The notes under the pieces: generated by a model
What the model was told of the DNA's origin: nothing
Database searches by the model: none
The model's input: the letters and a program-made list of their open reading frames with translations, nothing else
Shown here: piece by piece, positions 8,260 to 15,859 of the stretch
Layout of the letters: the number at the start of each line of letters is the position of its first letter
Numbering within the stretch: position 1 is the stretch's first letter
Assembly: GCF_019308285.1 (NCBI RefSeq)
Contig: NZ_WWEM01000033.1
Coordinates: forward strand, 248,001 to 312,000
Length of the DNA stretch: 64,000 nt
Reading direction: 5' to 3'
From: Flavobacterium quisquiliarum
Lineage (GTDB): Bacteria > Bacteroidota > Bacteroidia > Flavobacteriales > Flavobacteriaceae
Made by a program: the position numbers and the translations under genes

Positions 8260-10271
8260 GATAATTCTAATACTATAGTTGTGTTTTTATTAATAGTCTC
8301 TCCCGCCTGAATAGATTGTTTTTTAACCTTTCCAACACCAATAATTTTCACTTTGATCTTAGTGTTAAGGTTTTCTAACAAAGCTACCGCATCCATTCCC
8401 GGCATTCCTTTTAAATCAGGTATCTGATTTGTTTTTTTACGTGATTCTAAATCATATTTATCATAACTGCTTTCTTGTTTTGCAATTTTAGAATCAAGTT
8501 GTTTTATTTTATTAGTTGAAGGTGCATCTGTAAAAATTTTTTGAGCAATTCTTTTAAAAACTGGCCCTGCAACGTCTGCTCCGTAGTAGTTATTCTTTGA
8601 TGTATTTGGTTTATGAACCACTACGATACAAGAATATTTTGGATGATCAGCTGGAAAATACCCCACAAAAGAAGAGGCATAATACAAAGCTGATTTCCCT
8701 TCTTTTCCTCCGTAATTCATTTGAGCCGTTCCTGTCTTTCCTGCCATTGAAAAATCTTTCGAATACAACTTAGAACCTGTCCCTTTTTTTACCACATTAA
8801 GCAGAACCGCTTTCACTTTTTTTAATGTTTCTGGTGAACACACTTTCGGATTTATAACTTCAACATCAAATTTTTTAATGGTTTTGTTCCATTCCTTAAT
8901 TTCGGATACAAACTGTGGTTTTACCATCACTCCACCATTTGCAACTGAATTGTAAAATGCTAAAGTCTGCATTGGCGTTACCGAAACTCCATATCCAAAT
9001 GCCATCCAAGGAAGTGAAACTCCTGACCAATGTTTATCTCCTGGTTGCGGAATGTATGGTCTTCCTTCTCCTTTAAAATGTAACCCCAGCGTTTTATTTA
9101 GCCCGTAACTATTAATATGATTTACAAATTTTGACGGATTGCTTTTATATGCCTCATAAACTGCCTGAACCATTACAGTATTTGACGAAAGTTCGAATCC
9201 GCGGGCTAATGAAACTTTTCCATAACCTCCGTTATGCGAGTCACGCACAGATCTTCCATAATATTTAACTACACCATTGTGACTATCATAAACCGTACTT
9301 GTGTCAGCTACTTTATCTTCTAAAATCGCCATTAAATCAACTAATTTAAAAGTTGATCCTGGCTCGTGAGATTCAGCAATTGCATAATTTGTTGTTTCAT
9401 AATATGATCCGTCTTCAGCTCTTCCTAAATTTGAAATTGCTTTTACATGTCCCGTTTCTGTTTCCATTACTACCACACAACCGTGATCTGCTTCATAATC
9501 TTCCAATTGTTTCAGCAAAGCATGATGCGCAATATCTTGAATAAAAACATCTATCGTAGAAATAACATCATAACCATCAACTGGATCTACTTCGTTTACA
9601 TCACGAATAGGTTTCCACTGCCCTTTTGCAATTTTTTGTTTTAAAATTTTACCATCTTTTCCGTTCAGGTAATTTTTAAAAGCCCACTCAATTCCTTTTC
9701 CAACTTCTACACCAGTTGCAGGGTCAATTTTGTCATAACCAATAGTTCTTTCAGCAATTTTACCTATTGGATGTTTTCTAACGGTTTCTTGTTCAACTAT
9801 AATTCCCCCTTTAAAAGCTCCTAAATTGAATAATGGAAAACTTTTAATTTTCACATATTCAGTATAACTCAATTTGCGGGCAATCAAATAATAACGGTTC
9901 TTATTCTCACGTGCTTTTCTTAATTCCTTTTGAAAATAACTGCTCGGTTTATCCAAAACTGTTGCCAATGAATCTGACAATGGTTTTACATATTTCTCAA
10001 ACGTTTCTGTTTTTGGCGCTTTGGCATCAAAACGAATCTCGTAGTTCGGAATTGAAGTTGCCAGCAAACTTCCATCAGCAGAATAAATATTTCCTTTGTT
10101 TGCAGGGATTACAAAGTTTCTAACTGTACGCTGTTTTGCCAGTTGTCTGTAATAATCTCCCTGAACCCATTGAATATTGGTCAATTTAACAACAATAGCA
10201 ATTGCCATCAAAAAGATGAAAACTGCTACGAGGTAAATTCTGTAGGATATATGTTTATCGTCTACTGCCAT
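8256..10271 (-). CDS. ftsI: Septal peptidoglycan transpeptidase FtsI (PBP3-type) with C-terminal PASTA domain
   Basis: Class B penicillin-binding protein that crosslinks septal peptidoglycan with FtsW. One membrane anchor lies at about residues 11-29, followed by the PBP dimerisation domain. The transpeptidase motifs are S306-T-F-K309, S362-S-N364 and K512-T-G514. The last ~60 residues (IPDLKGMPGMDAVALLENLN onward) form a PASTA domain, which is usual for Bacteroidota FtsI but absent from the E. coli protein. Overlaps: 10 bases with the ftsL-like gene upstream and 4 bases with murE downstream. Confidence 0.96.
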   Translation of the reverse strand: MAVDDKHISYRIYLVAVFIFLMAIAIVVKLTNIQWVQGDYYRQLAKQRTVRNFVIPANKGNIYSADGSLLATSIPNYEIRFDAKAPKTETFEKYVKPLSDSLATVLDKPSSYFQKELRKARENKNRYYLIARKLSYTEYVKIKSFPLFNLGAFKGGIIVEQETVRKHPIGKIAERTIGYDKIDPATGVEVGKGIEWAFKNYLNGKDGKILKQKIAKGQWKPIRDVNEVDPVDGYDVISTIDVFIQDIAHHALLKQLEDYEADHGCVVVMETETGHVKAISNLGRAEDGSYYETTNYAIAESHEPGSTFKLVDLMAILEDKVADTSTVYDSHNGVVKYYGRSVRDSHNGGYGKVSLARGFELSSNTVMVQAVYEAYKSNPSKFVNHINSYGLNKTLGLHFKGEGRPYIPQPGDKHWSGVSLPWMAFGYGVSVTPMQTLAFYNSVANGGVMVKPQFVSEIKEWNKTIKKFDVEVINPKVCSPETLKKVKAVLLNVVKKGTGSKLYSKDFSMAGKTGTAQMNYGGKEGKSALYYASSFVGYFPADHPKYSCIVVVHKPNTSKNNYYGADVAGPVFKRIAQKIFTDAPSTNKIKQLDSKIAKQESSYDKYDLESRKKTNQIPDLKGMPGMDAVALLENLNTKIKVKIIGVGKVKKQSIQAGETINKNTTIVLELS

Positions 10272-10609
10272 ATTCTTTTAAAGAAACTTTTTTCTTCTTC
10301 TTTTTTAACTTCTATTTTCACTGGAGGAACTGTCGACGGAAAAATTTGCTTTTCTAACATTTTATCCGAAATGGTTGACTCCATTTTTAACTTCATCAAT
10401 TCTGAACGTCGATCCACAAACTCTGATCTAAGTTCTTTTACTTCATTGTTTAATTTTGCAATTTCAAAAACCTTCTGCTCATATCGCTGTGTATTGGCAA
10501 TCATCAAAATCGCCAGCAGAATTATAAAAACAATGAATCTCCAGTTTTTTACCGCATCTTCATGAATAAGGAATCTTGCTTTTAATATGCTAAATACACC
10601 ACTTTTCAT
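10262..10609 (-). CDS. ftsL: FtsL-like divisome protein
   Basis: A 115-residue bitopic protein with a cytoplasmic N-terminus, one membrane segment (FIVFIILLAILMIA, about 28-41) and a periplasmic coiled coil (KVFEIAKLNNEVKELRSEFV). This architecture and the position between rsmH and ftsI are those of FtsL, which forms the FtsQLB complex. Primary sequence is too divergent for a motif-based call, so the name rests on architecture and synteny. There are 23 bases between it and rsmH, and a 10-base overlap with ftsI. Confidence 0.85.
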   Translation of the reverse strand: MKSGVFSILKARFLIHEDAVKNWRFIVFIILLAILMIANTQRYEQKVFEIAKLNNEVKELRSEFVDRRSELMKLKMESTISDKMLEKQIFPSTVPPVKIEVKKEEEKSFFKRIWQ

Positions 10610-10632
10610 TCTTCTTTATACCTTAATATATA

Positions 10633-11541
10633 TTATATCTTTTCTGCGATTCTTAATTTGGCACTTCTGGCTCTATTATTTATCTTGATTTCCGCATCAT
10701 CCGGAACAATCAATTTCCCTATTGTTTTGAATGGAACTGAAAAATTTCCGTAAAAATCTCTTTCTGGTTCTCCTTCAAACATTCCGTTTTTGATAAATCT
10801 TTTCACCAATCGATCTTCTAAAGAGTGGTATGAGATCACCGAAAATCTTCCGCCCGGTTTTAAAATCTCTAATGATTGTTCAATAAACTCTTTTAAAACA
10901 TCCATTTCCTGATTTACCTCAATTCTGATAGCCTGATAAATCTGAGCCAAGATTTTATTTCGAACTTTCTCCGGAAGATATTTCTTCAAAACTTCTTTTA
11001 ATTCATCTGTCGTTTTGATTGGGAAATCTTTTCTTGCCTCAACAATTGTTCTTGCTAAAACCGGTGCGTTTTTCAACTCCCCATAATCAAAAAAAACACG
11101 ACGTAAATCCTGTTCTTCATATTCGTTAACCACCCGATAAGCATTTAAATCATTTTTCTGACTCATCCGCATATCTAATTCGGCATCAAATCGGGTTGAA
11201 AAACCTCTTTCCGGAACATCGAACTGATGTGATGAAACGCCTAAATCTGCTAAGATTCCGTCAACCTCTTTTACTCCGTGAAAACGTAAAAATCTTTTTA
11301 TGAACCTAAAATTCTCATTTATCAAAGTGAACCTTTCGTCTGGCAATGCATTAGCAAGCGCATCTTCGTCTTGGTCAAATGCAAACAGCCTTCCGTTTGG
11401 TCCCAATCTTTTTAAAATCTCTTTTGAATGACCACCGCCTCCAAACGTAACATCTACATACACACCATCAGGTTTAATATCTAAACCATCAACTGTTGGA
11501 TGAAGCAAAACCGGATTATGATATTCCATTGTCGTCGTCAT
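10633..11541 (-). CDS. rsmH: 16S rRNA (cytosine1402-N4)-methyltransferase RsmH
   Basis: SAM-dependent methyltransferase (MraW) acting on C1402 of 16S rRNA. The SAM-binding motif DVTFGGGGHSKEIL lies near residues 29-42; further family blocks are GILADLGVSSHQFD, ERGFSTRFDAELDMRM and SVISYHSLEDRLVKRF. The 302 residues are typical. The annotated ATG at 11541 overlaps mraZ by 26 bases; an in-frame ATG four codons later (11529) would cut the overlap to 14 and is an equally good start. Confidence 0.96.
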   Translation of the reverse strand: MTTTMEYHNPVLLHPTVDGLDIKPDGVYVDVTFGGGGHSKEILKRLGPNGRLFAFDQDEDALANALPDERFTLINENFRFIKRFLRFHGVKEVDGILADLGVSSHQFDVPERGFSTRFDAELDMRMSQKNDLNAYRVVNEYEEQDLRRVFFDYGELKNAPVLARTIVEARKDFPIKTTDELKEVLKKYLPEKVRNKILAQIYQAIRIEVNQEMDVLKEFIEQSLEILKPGGRFSVISYHSLEDRLVKRFIKNGMFEGEPERDFYGNFSVPFKTIGKLIVPDDAEIKINNRARSAKLRIAEKI

Positions 11542-11989
11542 TAATATTTCCCATTACTTCTTCGGCTAAATCTGCAAAATCCATATCTTCGCCGCTTATT
11601 GATTTTTCGTATAAATCCTTATCCCAGATCTCTACTATATTAACCGCCGATGAAAAAACCACATCTTTAGAAATACTGGCAAACGTTACCAAATCTTTTG
11701 GAACTAGCAGTCTTCCCAATGCATCAACCTCAACCACTTTAACACCAGCAGTAAACCTTCTAATGAAATCGTTGTTCTTTTTTACAAAGCGATTAAGCTT
11801 GTTGATTTTTTTCATCATTGCATCCCACTCTACCATAGGATACAACTCTAAACACGGCTGAAACACAGAACGCTTCAAAACAAATCCGTCTTGAAGTGAA
11901 GCTGTCAACTGCTTTTTCAAAGGCGCAGGCATCATTAGCCTTCCTTTAGCATCGACTTTACACTCATATGTTCCAACAATTGTGTTCAA
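11516..11989 (-). CDS. mraZ: Transcriptional regulator MraZ
   Basis: First gene of the dcw cluster. MraZ is an AbrB-fold DNA-binding protein that controls its own operon. Two SpoVT/AbrB-like repeats are visible: GTYECKVDAKGRLMMPAPLK near the N-terminus and VDALGRLLVPKDLV in the middle, each with the DxxGR-PxxL pattern. The 157 residues fit the family. Directly upstream are a -7 box (12015-12022) and an array of AAAGTGG-type repeats (12034-12091), the expected MraZ operator. Confidence 0.96.
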   Translation of the reverse strand: MNTIVGTYECKVDAKGRLMMPAPLKKQLTASLQDGFVLKRSVFQPCLELYPMVEWDAMMKKINKLNRFVKKNNDFIRRFTAGVKVVEVDALGRLLVPKDLVTFASISKDVVFSSAVNIVEIWDKDLYEKSISGEDMDFADLAEEVMGNINDDDNGIS

Positions 11990-12014
11990 AAAAACTAGTT
12001 AACATGTTATACAG

Positions 12015-12022
12015 CAAAAATA
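12015..12022 (-). promoter_or_regulatory. -7 promoter element for the dcw operon
   Basis: On the minus strand the sequence reads TATTTTTG, a match to the Bacteroidota -7 consensus TAnnTTTG. It lies 26 bases before the mraZ ATG. The -33 region overlaps the MraZ box array, so protein bound there could block or recruit polymerase. Confidence 0.7.
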
Positions 12023-12033
12023 TAAAAAAAAAT

Positions 12034-12091
12034 ACCACATTTTACCACTTTATACCACTTTGTTAATAAGTTTAACCACTTTACTACCACT
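12034..12091 (-). promoter_or_regulatory. Array of five MraZ-type boxes upstream of mraZ
   Basis: Plus-strand ACCAC cores start at 12034, 12044, 12054, 12075 and 12086; on the minus strand four read AAAGTGGT or GAAGTGGT and the promoter-proximal one reads AATGTGGT. Spacings are 10, 10, 21 and 11 bases, i.e. about one or two helical turns, so all boxes face one side of the DNA. Known MraZ sites in other bacteria are direct repeats with about 10-base period (TGGGN in E. coli, AAAGTG-type in mollicutes). The slot near 12065 appears degenerate. Confidence 0.8.
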
Positions 12092-12331
12092 TCTGGTAAT
12101 CAACAATCAATCAATACCTTAACTATTAATTAACAGATTCCCAGATCCATTATTCATTCAAAAAAATAATGCGCTAATTTTCTTAAAAAATTGATTATTA
12201 TGCAGTTTCCTTAACATTTAGATAATTTAACAAACAAGACATTAATTACTGATTTTTAGTTATTTATAAATTCTACTGAAATTATGTAGTTAAAAAATGG
12301 CAGCAAAAATTCATTTTTATTTATTTAACCC

Positions 12332-12339
12332 TATATTTG
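12332..12339 (+). promoter_or_regulatory. -7 promoter element for the alpha/beta hydrolase gene
   Basis: TATATTTG matches TAnnTTTG exactly and ends 27 bases before the ATG at 12367. No clear -33 TTG is visible. Confidence 0.65.
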
Positions 12340-12366
12340 TCGAAATTGAAATTGGCATAAAACTAG

Positions 12367-13131
12367 ATGGACAAACACTACAAAAAAGAAGGCAAATACA
12401 GCTATTTTGAAGCTGGAGAAGGTACACCTATCGTTATTTTGCATGGGTTAATGGGAGGTCTAAGCAACTTTGATGGTGTAGCACAATATTTCCCAACAAA
12501 AGGATATAAAGTTGTTATTCCAGATTTGCCAATCTATACACAAAGCATTTTAAAAACGAACGTAAAAAGTTTTGCCAAATACGTTAAAGACTTTATCACA
12601 TTTAAAGGTTTTGATAAAGTAATTCTTCTAGGAAATTCTTTAGGAGGACACATCGCACTTTACCACACAAAGCTTTACCCTGAAAAAGTTGCCGGCCTTG
12701 TAATAACCGGAAGCTCTGGACTTTATGAAAGCGCAATGGGAGACAGTTATCCGAGAAGAGGCGATTATGAATACATCAAAAAGAAAGCAGAAGAGGTTTT
12801 TTATGACCCAAAAATTGCCACTCCCGAAATCATTGACGATGTTTATGCAACTGCAAACGACCGAATCAAACTGATCAAAACTTTAACGATTGCCAAAAGT
12901 GCCATTCGCCATAATATGGCTAAGGATTTACCAAAGATGGACGTTGAAACTTGTATTATTTGGGGTAAAAACGATTCTGTAACACCTCCGAATGTAGCCG
13001 AAGAATTTGATAAATTATTACCAAATTCTACTTTATACTGGATTGATAAATGCGGACATGCCGCAATGATGGAACACCCTCAGGAATTTAATGAAATTCT
13101 TGAAAAATGGCTTACCGAAAAGAATTTATAA
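12367..13131 (+). CDS. Alpha/beta-fold hydrolase
   Basis: A 254-residue single-domain alpha/beta hydrolase without a signal peptide. The nucleophile elbow GNSLGGH puts the catalytic serine at about residue 91; the oxyanion-side HGLMGG is at 26-31. The acid probably lies in WGKNDSVTPP and the histidine in KCGHAAMMEHP near the C-terminus, so the triad is complete. The substrate cannot be inferred; esterase, C-C hydrolase and lipase-like roles are all possible. It is followed after 47 bases by engB on the same strand. Confidence 0.9.
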   Translation: MDKHYKKEGKYSYFEAGEGTPIVILHGLMGGLSNFDGVAQYFPTKGYKVVIPDLPIYTQSILKTNVKSFAKYVKDFITFKGFDKVILLGNSLGGHIALYHTKLYPEKVAGLVITGSSGLYESAMGDSYPRRGDYEYIKKKAEEVFYDPKIATPEIIDDVYATANDRIKLIKTLTIAKSAIRHNMAKDLPKMDVETCIIWGKNDSVTPPNVAEEFDKLLPNSTLYWIDKCGHAAMMEHPQEFNEILEKWLTEKNL

Positions 13132-13155
13132 GCCATTAATTACTATTTACTTTTT

Positions 13156-13161
13156 AGGAGG
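13156..13161 (+). promoter_or_regulatory. AGGAGG Shine-Dalgarno-like hexamer 17 bases before engB
   Basis: A perfect AGGAGG is unusual in Flavobacteriia, where most genes lack Shine-Dalgarno sequences. It lies 17 bases before the engB ATG, farther than a normal ribosome site. A TAG stop immediately upstream in frame rules out an earlier engB start. Confidence 0.4.
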
Positions 13162-13178
13162 TTTTAAAACGAAGAAAC

Positions 13179-13811
13179 ATGAAAATTAATACCGCCGAAT
13201 TTATTGTCAGCAATTCTGATGCCTCAAAATGTCCGAAGGATTTTTTACCAGAATATGCTTTTATTGGAAGATCAAACGTAGGTAAGTCATCCTTAATAAA
13301 CATGCTTACCAACAATAAAAACTTAGCGAAAACATCTGGAAAACCAGGGAAAACACAATTAATAAATCACTTTAAAATCAATAATAATTGGTTTTTGGTC
13401 GATCTTCCTGGTTACGGTTATGCTAAAGTTTCAAAAAAAACAAAATCAATTTTCCAGCAATTTATTACAGATTATTTTGAAAATAGAGAACAACTCGTAT
13501 GTGCTTTTGTTTTGATTGACATTCGCCACGAAGCTCAAAAAATAGACATTGAATTTATGTCTTATATGGGGGAAAGTGAAATTCCGTTCTGCATTATTTT
13601 TACTAAAGCAGATAAAATCAGTAAAACAAAAATTGATTCTCATATTGCCGCTTATAAAAAACAAATGTTTGCAAACAACTGGGCCGAAATGCCACAATAT
13701 TTTGTAACCTCATCTACAGAATCAATTGGAAAAGAAGACCTTTTATCTTATATTGATGAAGTAAATCAAGAGGTTTTTAAAAACAACAGCGGTTTTTTAA
13801 ATTCGAATTAA
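13179..13811 (+). CDS. engB: Ribosome biogenesis GTP-binding protein YihA/YsxC (EngB)
   Basis: GTPase of the TrmE-Era-EngA-EngB family that acts in late assembly of the 50S subunit. Motifs seen: G1 GRSNVGKS at 30-37, G3 DLPGYG, and G4 TKAD (IIFTKADKISKTK). The 210 residues are the normal length. A hairpin terminator follows at 13840-13872. The upstream AGGAGG hexamer is unusual for this phylum and of interest because the product itself acts on ribosomes. Confidence 0.95.
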   Translation: MKINTAEFIVSNSDASKCPKDFLPEYAFIGRSNVGKSSLINMLTNNKNLAKTSGKPGKTQLINHFKINNNWFLVDLPGYGYAKVSKKTKSIFQQFITDYFENREQLVCAFVLIDIRHEAQKIDIEFMSYMGESEIPFCIIFTKADKISKTKIDSHIAAYKKQMFANNWAEMPQYFVTSSTESIGKEDLLSYIDEVNQEVFKNNSGFLNSN

Positions 13812-13839
13812 GACAATAATTCCAAACATAAAATCTCTA

Positions 13840-13872
13840 AATTCCAATCGGTGCGATTGGAATTTTTATTTT
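13840..13872. terminator. Terminator after engB
   Basis: Perfect 10-bp stem AATTCCAATC / GATTGGAATT with a five-base loop, followed by TTTATTTT. Confidence 0.85.
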
Positions 13873-13904
13873 AGAGAAAAATCTTAAACAAAATGTTTTT
13901 AGGT

Positions 13905-13912
13905 TATATTTG
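13905..13912 (+). promoter_or_regulatory. -7 promoter element for the lipoprotein gene
   Basis: TATATTTG, an exact TAnnTTTG match, 21 bases before the ATG at 13934. It overlaps an upstream in-frame TTG at 13910, which therefore cannot be the true start codon. Confidence 0.7.
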
Positions 13913-13933
13913 AACTCAATCAAACTTAACCCT

Positions 13934-14572
13934 ATGCGTAATTTTAAATCAACTGGTTTTACACTTTGCATTTCTTTTATATTACTATTTTCTTCCTGTC
14001 AATCATCGCATTTTATGTTTACAACAGGCCAACGAACTGGAGTTGATTTTTCTTCTGGAAAATGGCTCTTAAACGAATTGGACTGCCCAAAAAATTCAAA
14101 AGAAAAATTGACCGAGGAATCCTTAAAATTCTTCAAAAAAAATGTAGGTGATCGAGTAACTTATATTCATGATGCAAAAGGATTACTCATAACCCGAAAG
14201 ATTCCCTTAAACCCTAACAGCATAAAATTAAAAGAGCTAAAAGACGGAACAGGCTTTGATTTCTTCATCAACATTTCGACTAAAAAAGACAGAAGCGATT
14301 TATCTTCTATCGAACTTTATCAAACCGAATACGGTTCTGAGAAAAATGAAGCTTCGGTAACTTTGGAAATATACGATTTGAATTTACAGCAAATTATCTA
14401 TTCTCAAAAAGTTGTAGGGATAACCAACAAAGGCAACACAAAATCAATGTGGGAAACTCAAAAGTCGGATAAACTTATAGACAATATAACCCTTTACAAA
14501 AATTCAGACGCTTTGATGACAGGTGCTTTAAAACGTATTTTTAAAGATTTAAATAAAAGATCTATAAAATAA
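13934..14572 (+). CDS. Hypothetical lipoprotein
   Basis: About 212 residues from the ATG at 13934. The N-terminus MRNFKSTGFTLCISFILLFS followed by SCQSS is a lipoprotein signal peptide with the modified Cys at about residue 22. The mature part has no motif I recognise; it contains a long mixed alpha/beta stretch and lacks internal membrane segments. An in-frame TTG at 13910 lies inside the -7 promoter box, so the ATG was chosen. It stands alone between two terminators. Function unknown. Confidence 0.8.
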   Translation: MRNFKSTGFTLCISFILLFSSCQSSHFMFTTGQRTGVDFSSGKWLLNELDCPKNSKEKLTEESLKFFKKNVGDRVTYIHDAKGLLITRKIPLNPNSIKLKELKDGTGFDFFINISTKKDRSDLSSIELYQTEYGSEKNEASVTLEIYDLNLQQIIYSQKVVGITNKGNTKSMWETQKSDKLIDNITLYKNSDALMTGALKRIFKDLNKRSIK

Positions 14573-14593
14573 TATTCGAAAATATTCAATAAT

Positions 14594-14646
14594 AAAAAAT
14601 CCAAATTCTAAACTACAAGCAAGTTTTAGGAATTTGGATTTTGCTT
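14594..14646. terminator. Bidirectional terminator between convergent genes
   Basis: A long imperfect stem pairs AAAATCCAAATTC-type sequence on the left with GGAATTTGGATTTT on the right. A-rich and T-rich flanks allow use from both sides, serving the lipoprotein gene (+) and the membrane protein gene (-). Confidence 0.7.
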
Positions 14647-14662
14647 TTCAGCACTTATCATC

Positions 14663-15310
14663 TTATGATTTTGTCATTTTTATATGCTTCAAAGCCTGCC
14701 ATTCTTTAAAAATTAAAAATTGGTACAAGATGTAAAACAATGAATTAAAAAACCAAAAATCAAGCAGAAATGGTTCAGTAAAAATTACAGAATCTGTATT
14801 TCCGCTCAAGAAAATAGTCGAGCTACTTACTAGATAAATAATTAATCCATTAGAGAAATAAATATAGTTTGATTTGATATTCTTGAAATTCTGAAACAAA
14901 TAAATAATTGCATACAGAACAAGCAATATTGATGTTGTGCCAATTTCAAACAAATTAAACTCCCAATAAAGACTGGGCGTTCTACAATATTGCACAGCCA
15001 ACAAAACTACAACCAAACCTAGAAAAAAAAGTATTGTTTTCTTCAATATTGCATTTGTAAACAAACCACGAAAAAATATACTTAAAAGAATAAATTGGAA
15101 AATGAAATAATAATGTGAAAGGAAAAAATTGGATCCGGGAGCATAAAACCCAATAATATTACAGAACAATTCATTTACGAATAAACAAATCAAATAAACC
15201 ATTAATACAAAATAATGGGAATCTTTATCTTTTCGTGTTCTATAAAAAGAAACAGTGTTTACCAATAAAAAAAACAATCCGACAAGACTTACGAGAAATG
15301 GGAACAACAT
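14663..15310 (-). CDS. Polytopic membrane protein of unknown function
   Basis: 215 residues with about six or seven hydrophobic segments, beginning MLFPFLVSLVGLFFLLVNTV and ending with a short basic tail. Segment loops are short and contain no conserved catalytic-looking residues that I can see. The layout resembles the small 7TM proteins common as unannotated genes in Flavobacteriia. It lies downstream of gldC on the same strand, but a 213-base gap with a hairpin makes co-transcription unlikely. No function can be proposed. Confidence 0.75.
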   Translation of the reverse strand: MLFPFLVSLVGLFFLLVNTVSFYRTRKDKDSHYFVLMVYLICLFVNELFCNIIGFYAPGSNFFLSHYYFIFQFILLSIFFRGLFTNAILKKTILFFLGLVVVLLAVQYCRTPSLYWEFNLFEIGTTSILLVLYAIIYLFQNFKNIKSNYIYFSNGLIIYLVSSSTIFLSGNTDSVIFTEPFLLDFWFFNSLFYILYQFLIFKEWQALKHIKMTKS

Positions 15311-15456
15311 ACTATAAAATTTACTTCACTAAAATAACCTATTAAACATTTTTTTTCTAAAATCTAAGATCAAATTCTTTTAAATACTGTATTTAAACAT
15401 TAACACGGGAAAATAAACTAAAAATTCTGACCTTCTCACTTCAAAACAAAACAATA

Positions 15457-15505
15457 AAAAAATCCAAATCCCAAGCTTTACAATTGGAATTTGGAATTTG
15501 ATTTT
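15457..15505 (-). terminator. Probable terminator after gldC
   Basis: The minus strand can pair CAAATTCCAA-like and TTGGGATTTG arms around a short loop, followed by a T-rich run. The stem has one mismatch. The rest of the 213-base gap (15311-15523) is AT-rich with no supported feature. Confidence 0.6.
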
Positions 15506-15523
15506 CATTGCTTTTTAGACTTT

Positions 15524-15859
15524 TTACTGTTTTGTCAACTCCAGTTTCTCTGCAAAATAATCACAGAAATCTTTCATAGTGTCAGACATTTTTTCGTCAT
15601 CTGTTGCACGTTTAAAAGTATCCGACATTGCCACTAAAGTTTGGTGAAAGAAAATCTTCATTTCGTCTACTGGCATATCTTTTGTCCATAAATCGATACG
15701 CATAGTTTCTTTTGCTTTGCTGTCCCAGATTGACAACATAATTGCCTTTGCTTCTTCGGCTTGTACACCGCCATCTTGTGCGCTCCAAGTTAATTTTTCT
15801 GGAACACGGTTTTCATCTAATTCTATATTGAATTTAATCTCTGAGTTTATATTTGCCAT
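15524..15859 (-). CDS. gldC: Gliding motility protein GldC
   Basis: A 111-residue soluble protein with no signal peptide, recognised as GldC from its opening INSEIKFNIELDENRVPEKL and the pattern WSAQDGG. In F. johnsoniae GldC is not essential for gliding but improves colony spreading and works with GldB (established knowledge). The ATG of gldC overlaps the gldB stop by one base, so the two are co-translated. Acidic, helical C-terminus. Confidence 0.93.
   Translation of the reverse strand: MANINSEIKFNIELDENRVPEKLTWSAQDGGVQAEEAKAIMLSIWDSKAKETMRIDLWTKDMPVDEMKIFFHQTLVAMSDTFKRATDDEKMSDTMKDFCDYFAEKLELTKQ

Larger units (their letters stand above)
11990..12366. other. 377-base divergent intergenic region between mraZ and an alpha/beta hydrolase
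   Basis: It contains the mraZ promoter and MraZ boxes on the left and the hydrolase promoter on the right. The middle (about 12095-12330) is very AT-rich, with no open frame or hairpin that I can support. Confidence 0.7.

Noticed and set aside
10143..10565. Open frame of about 140 codons antisense to the ftsL-ftsI junction
   Set aside because: It lies fully opposite conserved coding sequence, has no family resemblance or promoter, and AT-rich genes often give long antisense frames.
11496..11861. Open frame of about 121 codons antisense to mraZ
   Set aside because: Shadow of the conserved mraZ/rsmH frames, with serine/threonine-rich composition expected from reverse reading.
242..11989. Missing murF as a gene loss in the dcw cluster
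   Set aside because: In Bacteroidota murF is normally encoded elsewhere, so absence here is expected.
12034..12091. Short regularly spaced repeats as a possible CRISPR remnant
   Set aside because: The repeat is only 5-8 bases with 10-base phase, no spacers and no cas genes; it fits an MraZ operator.
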